Below, one piece after another: positions 53,861-64,000 of a stretch of 64,000 nt of DNA. The position numbers and the translations under genes were made by a program. The notes under the pieces are model-generated. The model had not been told where the DNA came from. It saw only the letters and a program-made list of their open reading frames with translations, and did no database searches. Source of the DNA: Cephalotus follicularis. Lineage: Eukaryota > Streptophyta > Magnoliopsida > Oxalidales > Cephalotaceae. The stretch is from NCBI GenBank assembly GCA_001972305.1, contig BDDD01000125.1, positions 658,793-722,792 of the forward strand, in the 5' to 3' direction. Positions within the stretch are counted from its first letter, which is position 1, and every line of letters starts with the position of its first letter.

Positions 53861-53934
53861 CTGAAAAGAAGAATGTATAGTCAGGGGAGAGTAGAAGAGC
53901 CAATGATGTCAAGAGTTAGAGAAAATTCACTAAC
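53861..53934 (-). other. Putative intron 2 of the antisense gene, second copy
   Basis: 74 bp, GTTAGT ... CTTCTTTTCAG, phase 0 after AGA (Arg). Homologous to 36859-36934. Confidence 0.6.
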
Positions 53935-54678
53935 TCTGAAGCCGCTTTGGAAGAGGTGGATCCATAGGAGGGGAATGTCCCAGTCTTCCCTCAACCCCAC
54001 TTCATGGGGGAAAAGACCAGTCTTGCCCAGCTCAACAGCTACCCCATGCGTCTTCAAATTCACCCCGGTCCTGCCCAGCCTGGCAAGGATCCTGTTTATT
54101 TCATCCATCTCCTTGGTGGGGTATAGCATGGCAGGGTCCTTGGGGCCCTCCCCAAAGGGGTTCAGCCCTAGGAGAGTCTCCTCCATCGGTCCTCTGCCTC
54201 CTCGATGGGTGGTCGAGGTCATCAACGGCAGCCCGCTTCCCCCGGGCAATCTTAGCCCTCCTCGTCTCGGCCCCGGTATTCAAAGCCACAGTGGTCCCAA
54301 CAAACTCAACACCCCTTGCATGGGTATCAACGGTTGTACCGCCTCTGGCCCTGGCCTCCTCAGCCTGGGCCCCTGCCTCCTTAGTACTTTTGCGGGCTCT
54401 CTCCACTGCCCGGGCCCTTGCCTCCTTGACACCTTTGCGGGCTCTCTCCACAGCACGGGCCCTCGCCTCCTCGGTACCTTTCCGGGCACGCTCCTCTGCC
54501 CTGGCCCTGTCAGCGACCTCCCTGGAAGCTCCTCTTCCCGCTCCATCAGTGGATTTCATCCTCAGGAGGGCCTTTTTCTTCGATTTGGCCTCCCGCCTCA
54601 GCTGTTCAGGGTCCTGCGCCCTGACCTACTCTCGGGCAGACCTGACGGCATCCAGAGCTGATTGTCGATTAGCCATCA

Positions 54679-54765
54679 CTGCACAGAAGTATGGAAAAAA
54701 GGTTAGAAAAATATCTGAGAAGGAATAATAACAGAATAATAAAAATCCAAGGGAAAGAATAATAC
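54679..54765 (-). other. Putative intron 1 of the antisense gene, second copy
   Basis: 87 bp, GTATTA ... CTGTGCAG, phase 1, T-rich. Homologous in position and donor to 37438-37527. Confidence 0.65.
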
Positions 54766-55961
54766 AACTCTCTCATTGGCCAGTTGCCATGGACTCAGGT
54801 CCATCTCGGGCACCCGTGCTCCTCCCTCTCTCAACTCCCACAGTAGGGGATCCAGGTCTATCTTGGGCGTCTGAGCCCCCATCAATCCTAATTCCCGTAA
54901 GGACCTCCCCAGCCAGGTTCGGCCAAGCCCTGCAACCATAGGTCCTGCTAAGCCCATGGGTCTGCAGGTTGATCTCAAAAACCACTACCAGCACCTTCTC
55001 TGGGGCAAGCGCTAGAAGCTTGTCCAGGTCAACCCTCTCCTCCCTGGACAGAAACACCCTTTGGCTAAGGGCCACTGTATCCAAGGTGTCAGTCCACGGG
55101 CTCAGAGTGAAACCGGGAAGGTTCTTGACCATAAAATACTTCTCCCTCCAGTTCTTCACTGTCCTGGTGTTCTCCGTCAACAACCTGTGATGACCTACTT
55201 GCGACTTGAAGTAGAAGCCCCGCTTCTTTGGGGAGGAAACTATAGTATGGAACTCCTTAAATAACCCAACAGTGCCTGTCACCCCCGCCTCAAGGCACCA
55301 AACCAGGAAGCCAATAATGAATCCCCAGGACTGGGCCTAGAGCATCAGAGGATGAACCTGGTAATGTCTGAGGATGCTGATGGCGAAGGGGGCCAGGGGA
55401 AGTCTTAGCCCATGCACCAGGGTACTCTTGAAACACCATAAAATAACCCTGCCTGCTCTCTGTGGCCATCCTGGGATCATAGGGAATCTCCAAGTCCAAG
55501 CTACCAGGGATGGAGTATTCCTTGACTAGCTCCTCCAGTTTCTTCACACTCATCGTGGTCTGTTCGAAATCAACCCTAACAACTTGGACCCCAGCCTCTG
55601 GGGCTACCGTGTTGGGGTTCCCAGCGTTGGAAGCCTCCATCTTCACCTCCATGTTAAGGGGGCACTCAGTAATGGTGACCCCCTGGAGACAATCGGGCTA
55701 CCACCTCAGAACGCTTGACCAGCCTCCTGGTCTGTTTGGTCCTGGCCATGGTGTTTTGAGAGAGAAAGGAAGATGAAGACGAAGACGAAGACGAAGTGGT
55801 CATAACAATCAAGCGAAAGGTAAATGAAAACTAAAGTTCACCTGTATACTTGAGAAAAGAAGAAAACGAAGTTTGAAGATTGGAAGAACAAGGGATTCAA
55901 GAAATCTTTTGTTTTTAGGGACTGTGATTGCTTAAAGAACATCCCCAAAGGGCGAAGGGGA

Positions 55962-55970
55962 TATTTAAAG
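55962..55970 (-). promoter_or_regulatory. TATA-like box of the antisense gene, second copy
   Basis: Minus strand GTCTTTAAATATCC about 215 bp upstream of the ATG, with a CT-rich leader (TCGTCTTCGTCTTCATC) before the start. The first copy has GTCCTTTAAATTGC at a comparable distance. Confidence 0.45.
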
Positions 55971-56367
55971 ACCCTAGGAACGGATCTGGACCATAGATCC
56001 CAGTTACTTTCAATGGTGGAGATCCTCCTGTCAAATTAGGAGGGGCAAGCGAAGGGTTATGCGCGGGCACCGAAGCGTCAGGTATTCAAAATTCGTAATT
56101 TATGGCGCAATGATGGATATTAATTGAAGGGGGATGGCACGAAATGACATCTGTCACATCATATCTTATCAGCAATTGGTTTGGGCCATAAGGTTGGATC
56201 CACGTGTCTGTTGAATTGGGCGCATCTACGAACGATCAAGCCTGACCCGGGTCCATGCAAGCCTTTTTTACCTCTTCCCAGGTCAGTTTGAATCCAGCCC
56301 TGCTAGGGAGCTCTCCCCGAGTAAGAACAATCAACTCTGCTCCTCCTCCTTTGCTAAGGCCAGAGAA

Positions 56368-56386
56368 GAAGGACCAGGGGGGCATA
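56368..56386 (+). other. Polypurine tract of the second Tat element
   Basis: GAAGGACCAGGGGGGCATA directly precedes the LTR. Confidence 0.8.
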
Positions 56387-56947
56387 TGATGTGGGGAATT
56401 TTCTATTTAAAGCACAGTGCCACGTGCCCTCAGGAGAAGATGTCAGATGTCTTTCCCAGGCCTGGACACGTGGCCCAGCATTATAATTTGAATGGCATTA
56501 ATATGCCGTGATCATCGGGCGCTACCAGCCCAAGACCAAAGATGTGCGCATGCACAACACAATGTCTTACAAGGAAGGAGCACCAAATATGGCGGAGATC
56601 AGGGGGAATGCCTGAGCTCCTCGGGCATTTTCCTTAGGGGCAACCATCAATTCCTTTTTTCACGATCGACAGTTACATTGGAGGTCTATATATACAAAAT
56701 CAAAAGACTTCAACCAGGTCAGGCACTTTAGCACTCAAAAGAACCTAGTATTCTCTGTGCAATTACTAACTTGAGCATCGGAGTGTCCCCGGGAGAACAA
56801 CCTCCTGGACCTTCAACCTTTGTGCTCTTATTGTGCAGGGATCGTCAACCACGAAACGACCTTTTTCAAACAGATTCCAGCGTTTACCTAAACAAATCAA
56901 GCCCTTACACATGAGGTACTATTGAGGGAAGGATTTTTGCATCAACA
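56387..56947 (+). repeat. 3' LTR of the second Tat element
   Basis: 561 bp, TGATGTGGGGAATTTTC ... TTTTTGCATCAACA. TATATATA box at 56687-56694, family block TTGAGCATCGGAGTGTCCCC near 56770. No primer site follows, so it is the downstream LTR. Confidence 0.85.
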
Positions 56948-58204
56948 GAGCTCATTAACGAGCTCTTATTGAATAATTCAGTAAGTAAAGGGTTTTAAAT
57001 CGATTAAACAATTGGATTTTAGCAATTAAAATTTGTTACACAGTTTATTACTGAAACTCGTCTATTATTAAATCTTAATCGTATTATTGTTTTCATTTGG
57101 GGAGGTTAATTAAGGTCAATAGGTATTAAGAAGCAGGAAAAAAAAACTTGGTTTTGAGCTTAAATGTTAGTGTTTTACAGTTATTATGAGTTCTAATTAT
57201 GCTTATTCAAAATAAGAGTGAACATAAATTTGAACAACAATTAACATGACATATATACGAACGTATATATTATCACGAGATAAAACAATACCTTAAATAA
57301 GCTTAAAGTGTATATAAATAAGGTTATAAACTAGTATTTAACCAAGCCTATAATAAGTCGTTAACGAGTCTATTCACAACATTAACAAGCCAAGTTATCC
57401 GTGTTCGAGCTTTGTTCATTAACTACATGAGTCTCAAAATCATGTTGACTACGAGGAAGTCTCGCCCTTGTTCATATTCTATAAACTTAATAAACAAACA
57501 TAAACGAGTCATTAACGAGTCGAGTCACAAACTGTTGACAATCAGTTTGGTTCACTTACGCGTCCCTACTAAAATCAAAGTTACTTTTGTGACAAATCAA
57601 ATTGCATTAAAGATATAAAATTTAAACTTATTATTTTACCCTCTTACTAGATACTTTACCTTCCTTATCTAAAAGGGAGTTAAAGCACAAAGATTTGATT
57701 ATAGACGACAAATCGAATAAATACTCGTTTGAACCGATTTGCTCGAATCTAAATTAACGAGTATGAGTTTATGATATTACAACATTTTTAAATGTTATCC
57801 CTTAGACCTGAACCTATTGGACTTGAATCTATTAAACGTTAACAAATTTTAATTTTATGTGATTTTTAGGATGTGAATTAATTATGTTTCTTTCGAATAC
57901 TATATTTATTTTAAAATTTTATTTTAATAGTATAGTGTTATATTTTATTTTAATATGTTTATGATTTTTGAAGATTACACGTATAAATAAATAGATCAGA
58001 TATAAGTCTAAAAATTACACTTTGATTAAATATGAGCCTTTTTTACACATTATACAATAGATTCAAACTCTGGTACACTCATTTTGTGACCCAAGGATTA
58101 TAAAAGGAGGAATGCTATTCACCATCGTTATGATACCATAACAATTAAGGTGACAAAATATAGATTATGGTTTTTTAAAACACCATCAATAAAGTTTTGA
58201 CTTT
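56948..58204. other. AT-rich sequence, nothing recognised
   Basis: No coding, repeat or transposon signal I can support. Several 'aacgagtc' words recur between 57300 and 57800, but not as a clear array. Confidence 0.5.
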
Positions 58205-60205
58205 CACTACAGGAAAACAAGGTAACGACGGCGTCATTTCCCTCGCCATGCCCTCGTCGTAGCCTTCCTTTCCAAGGCAACGAAGAGGGCCTTGCCATAG
58301 CTTGGCGAAGGTTCTGAGTCCTCGCAGTTGAGGATTGTCGCCGTGTGCGGTGGCCTGGCGAGGGCACAACACCCTCGCCATGGCCAAGACTGGTGATAGT
58401 GTGGCGAGGGCAATGCCCTCGTTAGGCCGTCGCCATTATACAGAAATTCAAGATGGGATTTTCTATAGAATTCTAGTCCACCTTGTAAATAAAAATTGCA
58501 ATTCATATTTTAATAGCTATAAATATAGTTCATATTTCAATAGCCACATGAACGCAGTCCAGAAATGCCAAAACACAACTATATACAATAAAATAAAAAC
58601 AAAACAAATTTAACTTTGTATCAAAGTTATCAAAAAAGGAATAAGTTTACAAAAAAAATAATGTGTATCAAAGCTAACAAAAAGGTCATATACAGCTAAG
58701 AAAAACAAAGAGACTACAAGGGGGAATTGCCATCACGTGGAGAAGACTGGTCTGAGGGAGATACTGGTGTTGTGGCATCTTCTGGCTGGATCCAGACCGT
58801 CTTGACTGTGACACCATCTGAGTGACCATCGTTTGAGTCATCTGAGCCATATGAGTCACCATCCTTCTCATATGGTCTCGAAGCTCTCCGACCTCGTTGT
58901 GAAGGCCATCGTCTACCTCAAGGCCAACAAGTGGTGCCTATGAAGTAGAATGTGGGATCTGACTCCAATCAACAGGAACCGCAAGCACTTCATTGAGGTC
59001 ATATAGATCCATAAGCCGTGAATCTTTTCCTTCCGTGGTACTCTGGTTGCCTCCGTCCGTGCGACAATGTCGATGGGAACTACCATACGACCCTTGGGCC
59101 CATCCAGAATCTTTTTAGATGACCTCGTTAAGGTCCTATACTTTTCCTACACAAAATACAAGTATAATCGATTAACTAATTTGCATATATAGTAATTTGA
59201 AAATTTGAAAACTAAGCGATTAGTTGTAGTTTGTGACTCACAATCCTCTCCACTATCGAAGGAGGTGGATCAGCGTTCTCCTTCTTCTACCGATGTGTGT
59301 TGAAGTAGACCTTTCCCACATTTTCCCCCCGAGTCTCCTGCAAGTCAAACACTATTTAAGATAAGTTAGAAACACAAAACGTGTACACTATTAATAAAAG
59401 CTATAATATTAATTACCCTAATTACAAATTAAGTTCAGTTTTTATCCCAAGCTTAAACTGCCTCTCCATCGTGAAGCTACCACCAGTATAGAGGGTGTGG
59501 ACTTCGCTGGCCCTATTGCAGACATTCCTTCTTGACTTGTCATTGAAGTCCTGGGTCATGAAGATGTCCACTATCAACTTCCATACTGGCTGTGATATCT
59601 CTGGAGGAGTATACTCCTTACACTCAACAGACATCTGAGGCACACCAGCAAACCTCTGACCGCATTCTCCAATTGTGCATCCACTTACTGTAATTTTTTT
59701 GCATGTGAACGGAGAAAGCGGATTTGCCATGGGTCTCAAATGGCACAAAGCGGTGGTACTCTAACAAAATATCAATGTGAACCAACTGGTAAAATAAAAG
59801 TAACTCGATTACTGATACAATAATTAATACTAACAGTTAACTGAAACAATTTTACTCTCTAATAGCTTTTCCAATAGTTGATCATTTCTGAAGTGGGCCA
59901 ATCGGTCCACTTCGTTCAAGGCTACAGTAGTTAGCCTTGACTATGGCTACTATCATGGCCTTTACGTCGAGCTCTTCAAAACAACTACAGTTAAACATAT
60001 ATTAGCACAAATATGATAGGCGACTAACCATAATTTATATCAATACAAATGTTACACTTGTTCTACTATTTTCAGAAAATGTCATGCAAAATAAGAAGAT
60101 TAAAAATACTATTATAGACAACCTTTATTACATATAATACACTATTAACTTACACGTAAATCTATGTTATCAATATTCATGTCATCCTTATTATCATAAT
60201 CATAT
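58205..60205 (-). mobile_element. CACTA (En/Spm-type) transposon fragment
   Basis: The terminus CACTACAGGAAAACA at 58205 is the classic CACTA inverted-repeat end. It is followed by a subterminal region with many GGCGAGGGC / CCCTCGCC words in both orientations (58230-58435), where the transposase binds. Minus-strand ORFs inside resemble a plant CACTA-associated transposase. The opposite terminus is not found before the LTR at 60206, so the other end is lost or displaced; the right limit given here is only the start of that LTR. Confidence 0.75.
59422..59748 (-). pseudogene. Plant CACTA-associated transposase fragment
   Basis: Minus-strand frame with YTPPEISQPVWKLIVDIFMT, then FNDKSRRNVCNRASEVHTLY and GGSFTMERQF. 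The spacing W..L.D.F....F...S..N..NR......GG.SF is that of the plant transposase family linked to En/Spm (Ptta/En/Spm type). The frame starts and ends without family N- and C-termini. A second piece with MRRMVTHMAQMTQTMVTQM lies at 58686-58871, probably a later exon. Intron positions cannot be fixed. Confidence 0.6.
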
Positions 60206-61675
60206 TGTTAGAGATAAAGTACTACGAGCTAGTGTTGAGCTTGTATTTACTATATCTTGTATAAATGATTTATAAATTCAATAAAGATGTTTATGTTTTA
60301 TCAATGGCTGTGAGTTCGTTTCCATTAATACATGCTTAATTAATTGTAAATGAATGTCCTGGAATAAAGTTAGAAAACCAAGTTCATGATGAGATCGTGA
60401 TGTGAGAGTTGGAATCTCGGTATACTTTATTTCGAATCTTCCTGGTCATAGGATTGACACTCAGGGCATGATCAATCCGGATAGACCAGCACGTACAGTC
60501 AGATAGATAAGTAGAGGGTGACTGATCTCACACTCACTCGCATATCTGATGCTATGACAACTACGTAGGTGCTCATTTGATGAGTTCACTGAAGATGACT
60601 ATTCATAGAATATCTGTATGGAGTTTTACTTACATGTCAGACAGAATTCTAGTTTTACAGCAGTGCATGTGGTCCTTGGACATGAGCCGTCACTGGATGT
60701 TTTGTGCATAGGGTGCTGTGTTTTGATAATGCTTAAATACATATTCTATGAAGTGTATACAGACATTAGTTTGACATGGTACGCTTATGTATGGAGGCAT
60801 GTGAACTGTCAACAATGAATTCATTGCTTCTAGTAAAAGAAGATTATGTTCAGGATGATTTTTGTTAGCAATTAAGCGACTGGCCAGGCTAGCCACGATG
60901 TCAAGGGTGTGACATCATTGGTTGAATATTAGAAGGGCACCTCTAATATTATTTAGGCTAATGAAAGATAGTCACAAGACTAAAGATTAAATTATTGGGA
61001 TCTGACATAATCCGTACCCTAGATTTAATCAGAGCATTGTCAATGAAGGGACTATACATGCATGTACATGTAAATAGTGGTTCACAAATTATTCATATTA
61101 CCTGGGGGTCNNNNNNNNNNNNNNNNNNNNNNNNNGTACATGTAATATCCTCCCCCCACACGAGATATATATCAACGACGATCTGTTAGTATAATCTTGT
61201 GTTTGAGAAAACGAAGATCCTCTTCAGAAGAAAAGGAAAATCTTAAGATTAAATGGAATTAGAGTAATTCCTATTAATTAGAGTAATTAATATTAATCTT
61301 TTAATAATAGGATTAAAAAGAGAGTATTGGCACAACCTTTATAGTCGGGCATAACACACACTGGGATATTTTTGTGTTCTTTTGGAGTCTTCTCTCTTTT
61401 CTCTCTCAAGAACATAATCAAGAGTTGAAGGTTTGAGAAACCGTGTGTTGGAAATTGAAGCTTGGTGTGGATACCTTGGAGGCCTTCTACAATTGGAGGC
61501 TAGAACCGTTTCAAAGAAACAAAGGGACCTGTGCTTTTGGAAGCAAGAAGACTCAAAAGAAGAAGGAAGGAGCCGCTCAATTGGTGTGAGTAATTCCGCC
61601 TGCTCCTCCTTATTGTTATATATATATATATGCATCTAGATATTTTATTATTTAAATCGCCATAAGGTTCCAACA
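60206..61675 (+). repeat. Angela-like Ty1/copia LTR, copy 2
   Basis: TGTTAGAGATAAAGT ... GGTTCCAACA, followed by a primer site, so it is a 5' LTR on the plus strand. It aligns with 4335-6179 in opposite orientation. It contains a 25-base N gap. The coding part and the 3' LTR are not in the window. Confidence 0.75.
61111..61135. other. Assembly gap
   Basis: 25 N bases inside the Angela-like LTR. Confidence 1.
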
Positions 61676-61678
61676 AAT

Positions 61679-61690
61679 TGGTATCAGAGC
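61679..61690 (+). other. Primer-binding site (initiator Met tRNA)
   Basis: TGGTATCAGAGC three bases after the LTR end. Confidence 0.9.
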
Positions 61691-62843
61691 GGATTTGATG
61701 AATATATATAGTTAGAAACATGTTGTTAATGATATGTTTGAATTGTTTGGGTTAAATCCATGAGACGGAAGCATGTAATGCATTGCAGATACCACTATCG
61801 AACAATCGAACGAAGACGCATAAGCACTGGTGCTTTTAAGAAAAGCATCGATGCGCTAAAGCGCTCACACTTTAGAGAAAAGTGTCGACGCTTACATAGT
61901 TAAGCGTCGACGGTTTGGCATGAAAAGACGAAAAAGAGTTCTTCTATTATTACCCAATCGATTGTCTACATTTGTAGAAACATATCTATCAACATTATTA
62001 GTTAGTTCAATGAGATTGAATATGCATGATGGTATGGCTATGAACTTGACCTAGTTTGTCTTATTTAATTCAAGTGTTGAATGTATGTTTTTATTTTTCA
62101 TAATTTTCGGGTTGTAATAATTTTTGAGACTTGCATGTCTATCTTCTCTCTCTTAATTTGCATCTATAATTCTTATACACTTCCTTGTAACTCCCCTTGA
62201 TTCATTTTAAAGTTTATGTAGTTTATAGTTAGTTTATGTAATTGAAGAGCGAGAGTCACAACGGAAGCAAGATCGAGAAGAACAAAGATATTACAAGACC
62301 AATGCATATATATGAGCGAATGTATGATTGTAATAACATACCTAGGAATGAGACCAACAGCTTATTTGAGAGTCAAATAAGTCGTAGTAGGAAAGTACAT
62401 AACCTGCCATTAGTTTATAGTATGTATGTGATGCATGTCTAAATTATGCTGTTTAGCATAAAAATGTGTTATTTTTAATGATCTATTTGTTATATTTTTA
62501 TGCTTGGATCAGATTACTCGGGTATGTTTTGTTGTATTTTCAGGTTTTCGATATAATTCTGAGAAAGAGAAATAAACGGAGCTAAGAAGCTAATATCGGA
62601 GTCAAAATAAGAGAATGACATAATGGTAATTATGAAACCTTTGGAAGTTATCGGAACATATCAAATATTAGACTCATTGAGTTAATAAAATCATTTGGTG
62701 CACTTTTAATTCTTGGGTCGACATATTCCGAAGTTCAAGTGAAGAGATATAGTTAAAGGATACATTTGGATTGTATGGCATATTACCATTATGCTATTAG
62801 TTATCAATGCAAATTGAATGCATTCTCCAGCAAACAAGCCCAA
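61691..62843 (+). other. Leader-like non-coding region after the Angela-like LTR
   Basis: No gag start or zinc knuckle is recognisable. 61800-61920 carries a word array (AAGCATCGATGCGC, AAGTGTCGACGCTT, AAGCGTCGACGG). The short frames present match nothing I know. Confidence 0.4.
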
Positions 62844-63808
62844 TGTTGATACAGAAATCCTTCTCTCAACAGTATCCTACGTGGAGGACTTTGATTTGTT
62901 AAGAGAAACGCTTGCCACGAATGCCTGTGAGGAAGAAGTTGATCTCGGACGCCTGCACAAAGTAACAATAATGGTGAAGGCCCAGGAGGTTGTTCTACCG
63001 GGGACACTCCGACGCTCAAGTTAGTCAAGTGCAGATGAAATATTGTACTCTCTTTAATATAAAAATTACTGACCTTTGTTCTGTGTGTTGAACTTGTATT
63101 TATAGTGGAATTTGACAACTGATTGAGCGTATAAATCGGATGAGATCATGATCCCCTAGGAAATGCCGAGGATCTCGGACATTCCCTTATCTACGCCCAT
63201 AATCTTGCTATTTTCCTTTATCTCTTCCTTGATTATCTCCTCTTTCCTTTTGTTGTAGTTGATTAGGATTCTAACTCCTTGTTTGGATAGGTATGGATCC
63301 CGTGAAATCTGTTGAAGTTATTCCCCTTATCCTATCTTCCATATTTGTTGATAGTCATCCTTATCTACTATCCTTAGAAGATAAGAACCCCTAGAACTTA
63401 GGCTTACTTTGTGTCCTCATTCAGTAAATGAAGAGAGCTCCTGTCAATGATCTGCCGAAAAGAGGAGCTGTCATGAGGCTAATGTGATAGCCCTTGACTC
63501 CTAAGTCTTCTTCTTCCAAGGATATGTACTTGAAATAGATATCTTGTTATGTGGCCGAGGATGTCCTCGGCTAGGTTGCTTTAAATGGTCTTCTCAGACC
63601 TGGATCCGAGGAGTATAATTTTGTAGTGGGATCACTGAGTATGTCCTCGGCACTTGTGCCGAGGAAAGGTCCTCCTTATATCATTGCTCTGTTGATTAAC
63701 AGGCTTCCTCTGCCTTTAACTCATTAACTCTTATCTCTTTGGACATCTGGCAATGTAATCAAGAGGACACGTGTTGCTTTACATTTGACTTAATTTTTCC
63801 CCATATCA
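62844..63808 (-). repeat. Tat-type LTR in minus orientation
   Basis: On the minus strand TGATATGGGGAAAAATTA ... GTATCAACA, with TATA box CTATAAATAC (near 63100), the block CTTGAGCGTCGGAGTGTCCC (near 63010) and CGTGGAGGATAC. It is longer (965 bp) than the other Tat LTRs. No primer site or polypurine tract adjoins, and the flanking pentamers (CCCAA, CTGAT) differ, so it is a solo LTR whose duplication has decayed, or a fragment. Confidence 0.7.
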
Positions 63809-64000
63809 CTGATTAATAAAGGGTTGGCTAAATAATAATAATAATAAGAGTTATATTATTATTCCTCAATTATACCATGATATCAAGTTGAAGCGAAATG
63901 GGCACAAGAGAGTGTTCGGTCGTTGCCTTCTGCCATTGCAACTAATATAGATGCTCTTAGAAATTGTGAGTGTTTTGGCCCCCGTCAAGGCTTACCTTTT
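63809..64000. other. AT-rich end of window
   Basis: An (AAT)n-like run near 63835 and nothing else recognised. Confidence 0.5.

Larger units (their letters stand above)
52933..55749 (-). pseudogene. Antisense gene of the second Tat element, three exons
   Basis: Start at 55749 (MARTKQTRRLVKRSEVV). Exon 1, with two frameshifts, carries LVHGLRLPLAPFAISILRHY, WGFIIGFLVWCLEAG, GLFKEFHTIVSSPKKRGFYF and REKYFMVKNLPGFTLSPW, like the plant 'putative gypsy-type transposase' domain. Exon 2 (54678-53935) starts MANRQSALDAV and holds three Ala/Arg/Glu-rich 14-15-residue repeats (RARKGVKEARARAVE). Exon 3 (from 53860) starts LMNDAQLAMERTDQE, forms a long coiled coil, then AVDNFRSSKDFTKEVF and a Pro-rich end PPPPPVVYDVPFGDE. 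Stops and frameshifts make this copy inactive. Function unknown. Confidence 0.75.
52053..56947 (+). mobile_element. 3' part of a second Tat-lineage element
   Basis: Lacks 5' LTR, gag and pol. Contains the palindromic unit array, the stem-loop series, the antisense gene, a polypurine tract (GAAGGACCAGGGGGGCATA) and a 3' LTR, in the same order as 35915-39370. It begins at a break inside the copia RT. The sequence is clearly diverged from the first copy, so conserved features between the two are informative. Confidence 0.85.

Noticed and set aside
53873..54661. Long plus-strand open frame (about 260 codons) within the second Tat element
   Set aside because: It is the mirror of the Ala/Arg-rich antisense exon 2; the antisense reading has homologues in the other copy, the plus reading does not.
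55720..55749. Histone H3 gene fragment
   Set aside because: Only the first seven to nine residues resemble H3; the rest follows the antisense transposase-like protein and is shared with the other Tat copy.
62804..63118. Minus-strand frame of about 104 codons
   Set aside because: Lies within the Tat-type LTR and has no counterpart in the other LTRs.

Overview
This is nuclear DNA of a flowering plant, probably a eudicot. Every recognisable coding stretch belongs to a transposable element, and I find no intact host gene. The elements present are Ty1/copia (Tork, SIRE and Angela types), Ty3/gypsy (a chromodomain element and the Tat lineage), one CACTA terminus, a tRNA-derived SINE and MITE-like foldbacks. 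Nearly all reading frames carry stops or frameshifts, so these are old copies. Two N runs (44371-44642 and 61111-61135) are assembly gaps.

Layout. 1-14440 is mostly LTR-derived, tandem-repeat-rich non-coding sequence; it includes a truncated Tat element on the minus strand (1393-2643), a foldback (2977-3252) and an Angela-like LTR (4335-6179, minus). 14560-15260 is a long inverted repeat. 15311-28067 is a complete minus-strand Tork copia with a TTTAC target duplication. A chromodomain gypsy (18487-25735) sits inside its integrase region. 29428-39370 is a nearly full-length Tat element on the plus strand: LTR, gag, protease, RT, two RNases H, integrase, a structured repeat region, an antisense gene and a truncated 3' LTR that runs into an A-rich tract. 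40006-52052 is a plus-strand copia split by a minus-strand SIRE-type copia (42592-49579, perfect GGCAT duplication). 52053-56947 is the 3' part of a second Tat element. 58205-60205 is a CACTA fragment. 60206-61690 is a second Angela-like LTR with primer-binding site. 62844-63808 is another Tat-type LTR in minus orientation.

The most interesting signal is shared by the two plus-strand Tat elements. Each carries, opposite to gag-pol, an apparent three-exon gene: a TATA-like box, a pyrimidine-rich leader, an N-terminus starting MAR(T/V)KQT that resembles the histone H3 tail, a domain like the plant 'putative gypsy-type transposase' family, a basic/coiled-coil part and a Pro-rich end. Both introns have near-identical lengths (90/87 and 76/74 bp) and identical phase in the two diverged copies. 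Between the 3' ends of the convergent integrase and antisense genes lies an array of short palindromic units followed by a series of stem-loops. Paired changes preserve the stems between copies. Antisense ORFs are known in Tat-lineage elements; the intron structure, the H3-like N-terminus and the covarying hairpin region are what I would check first.
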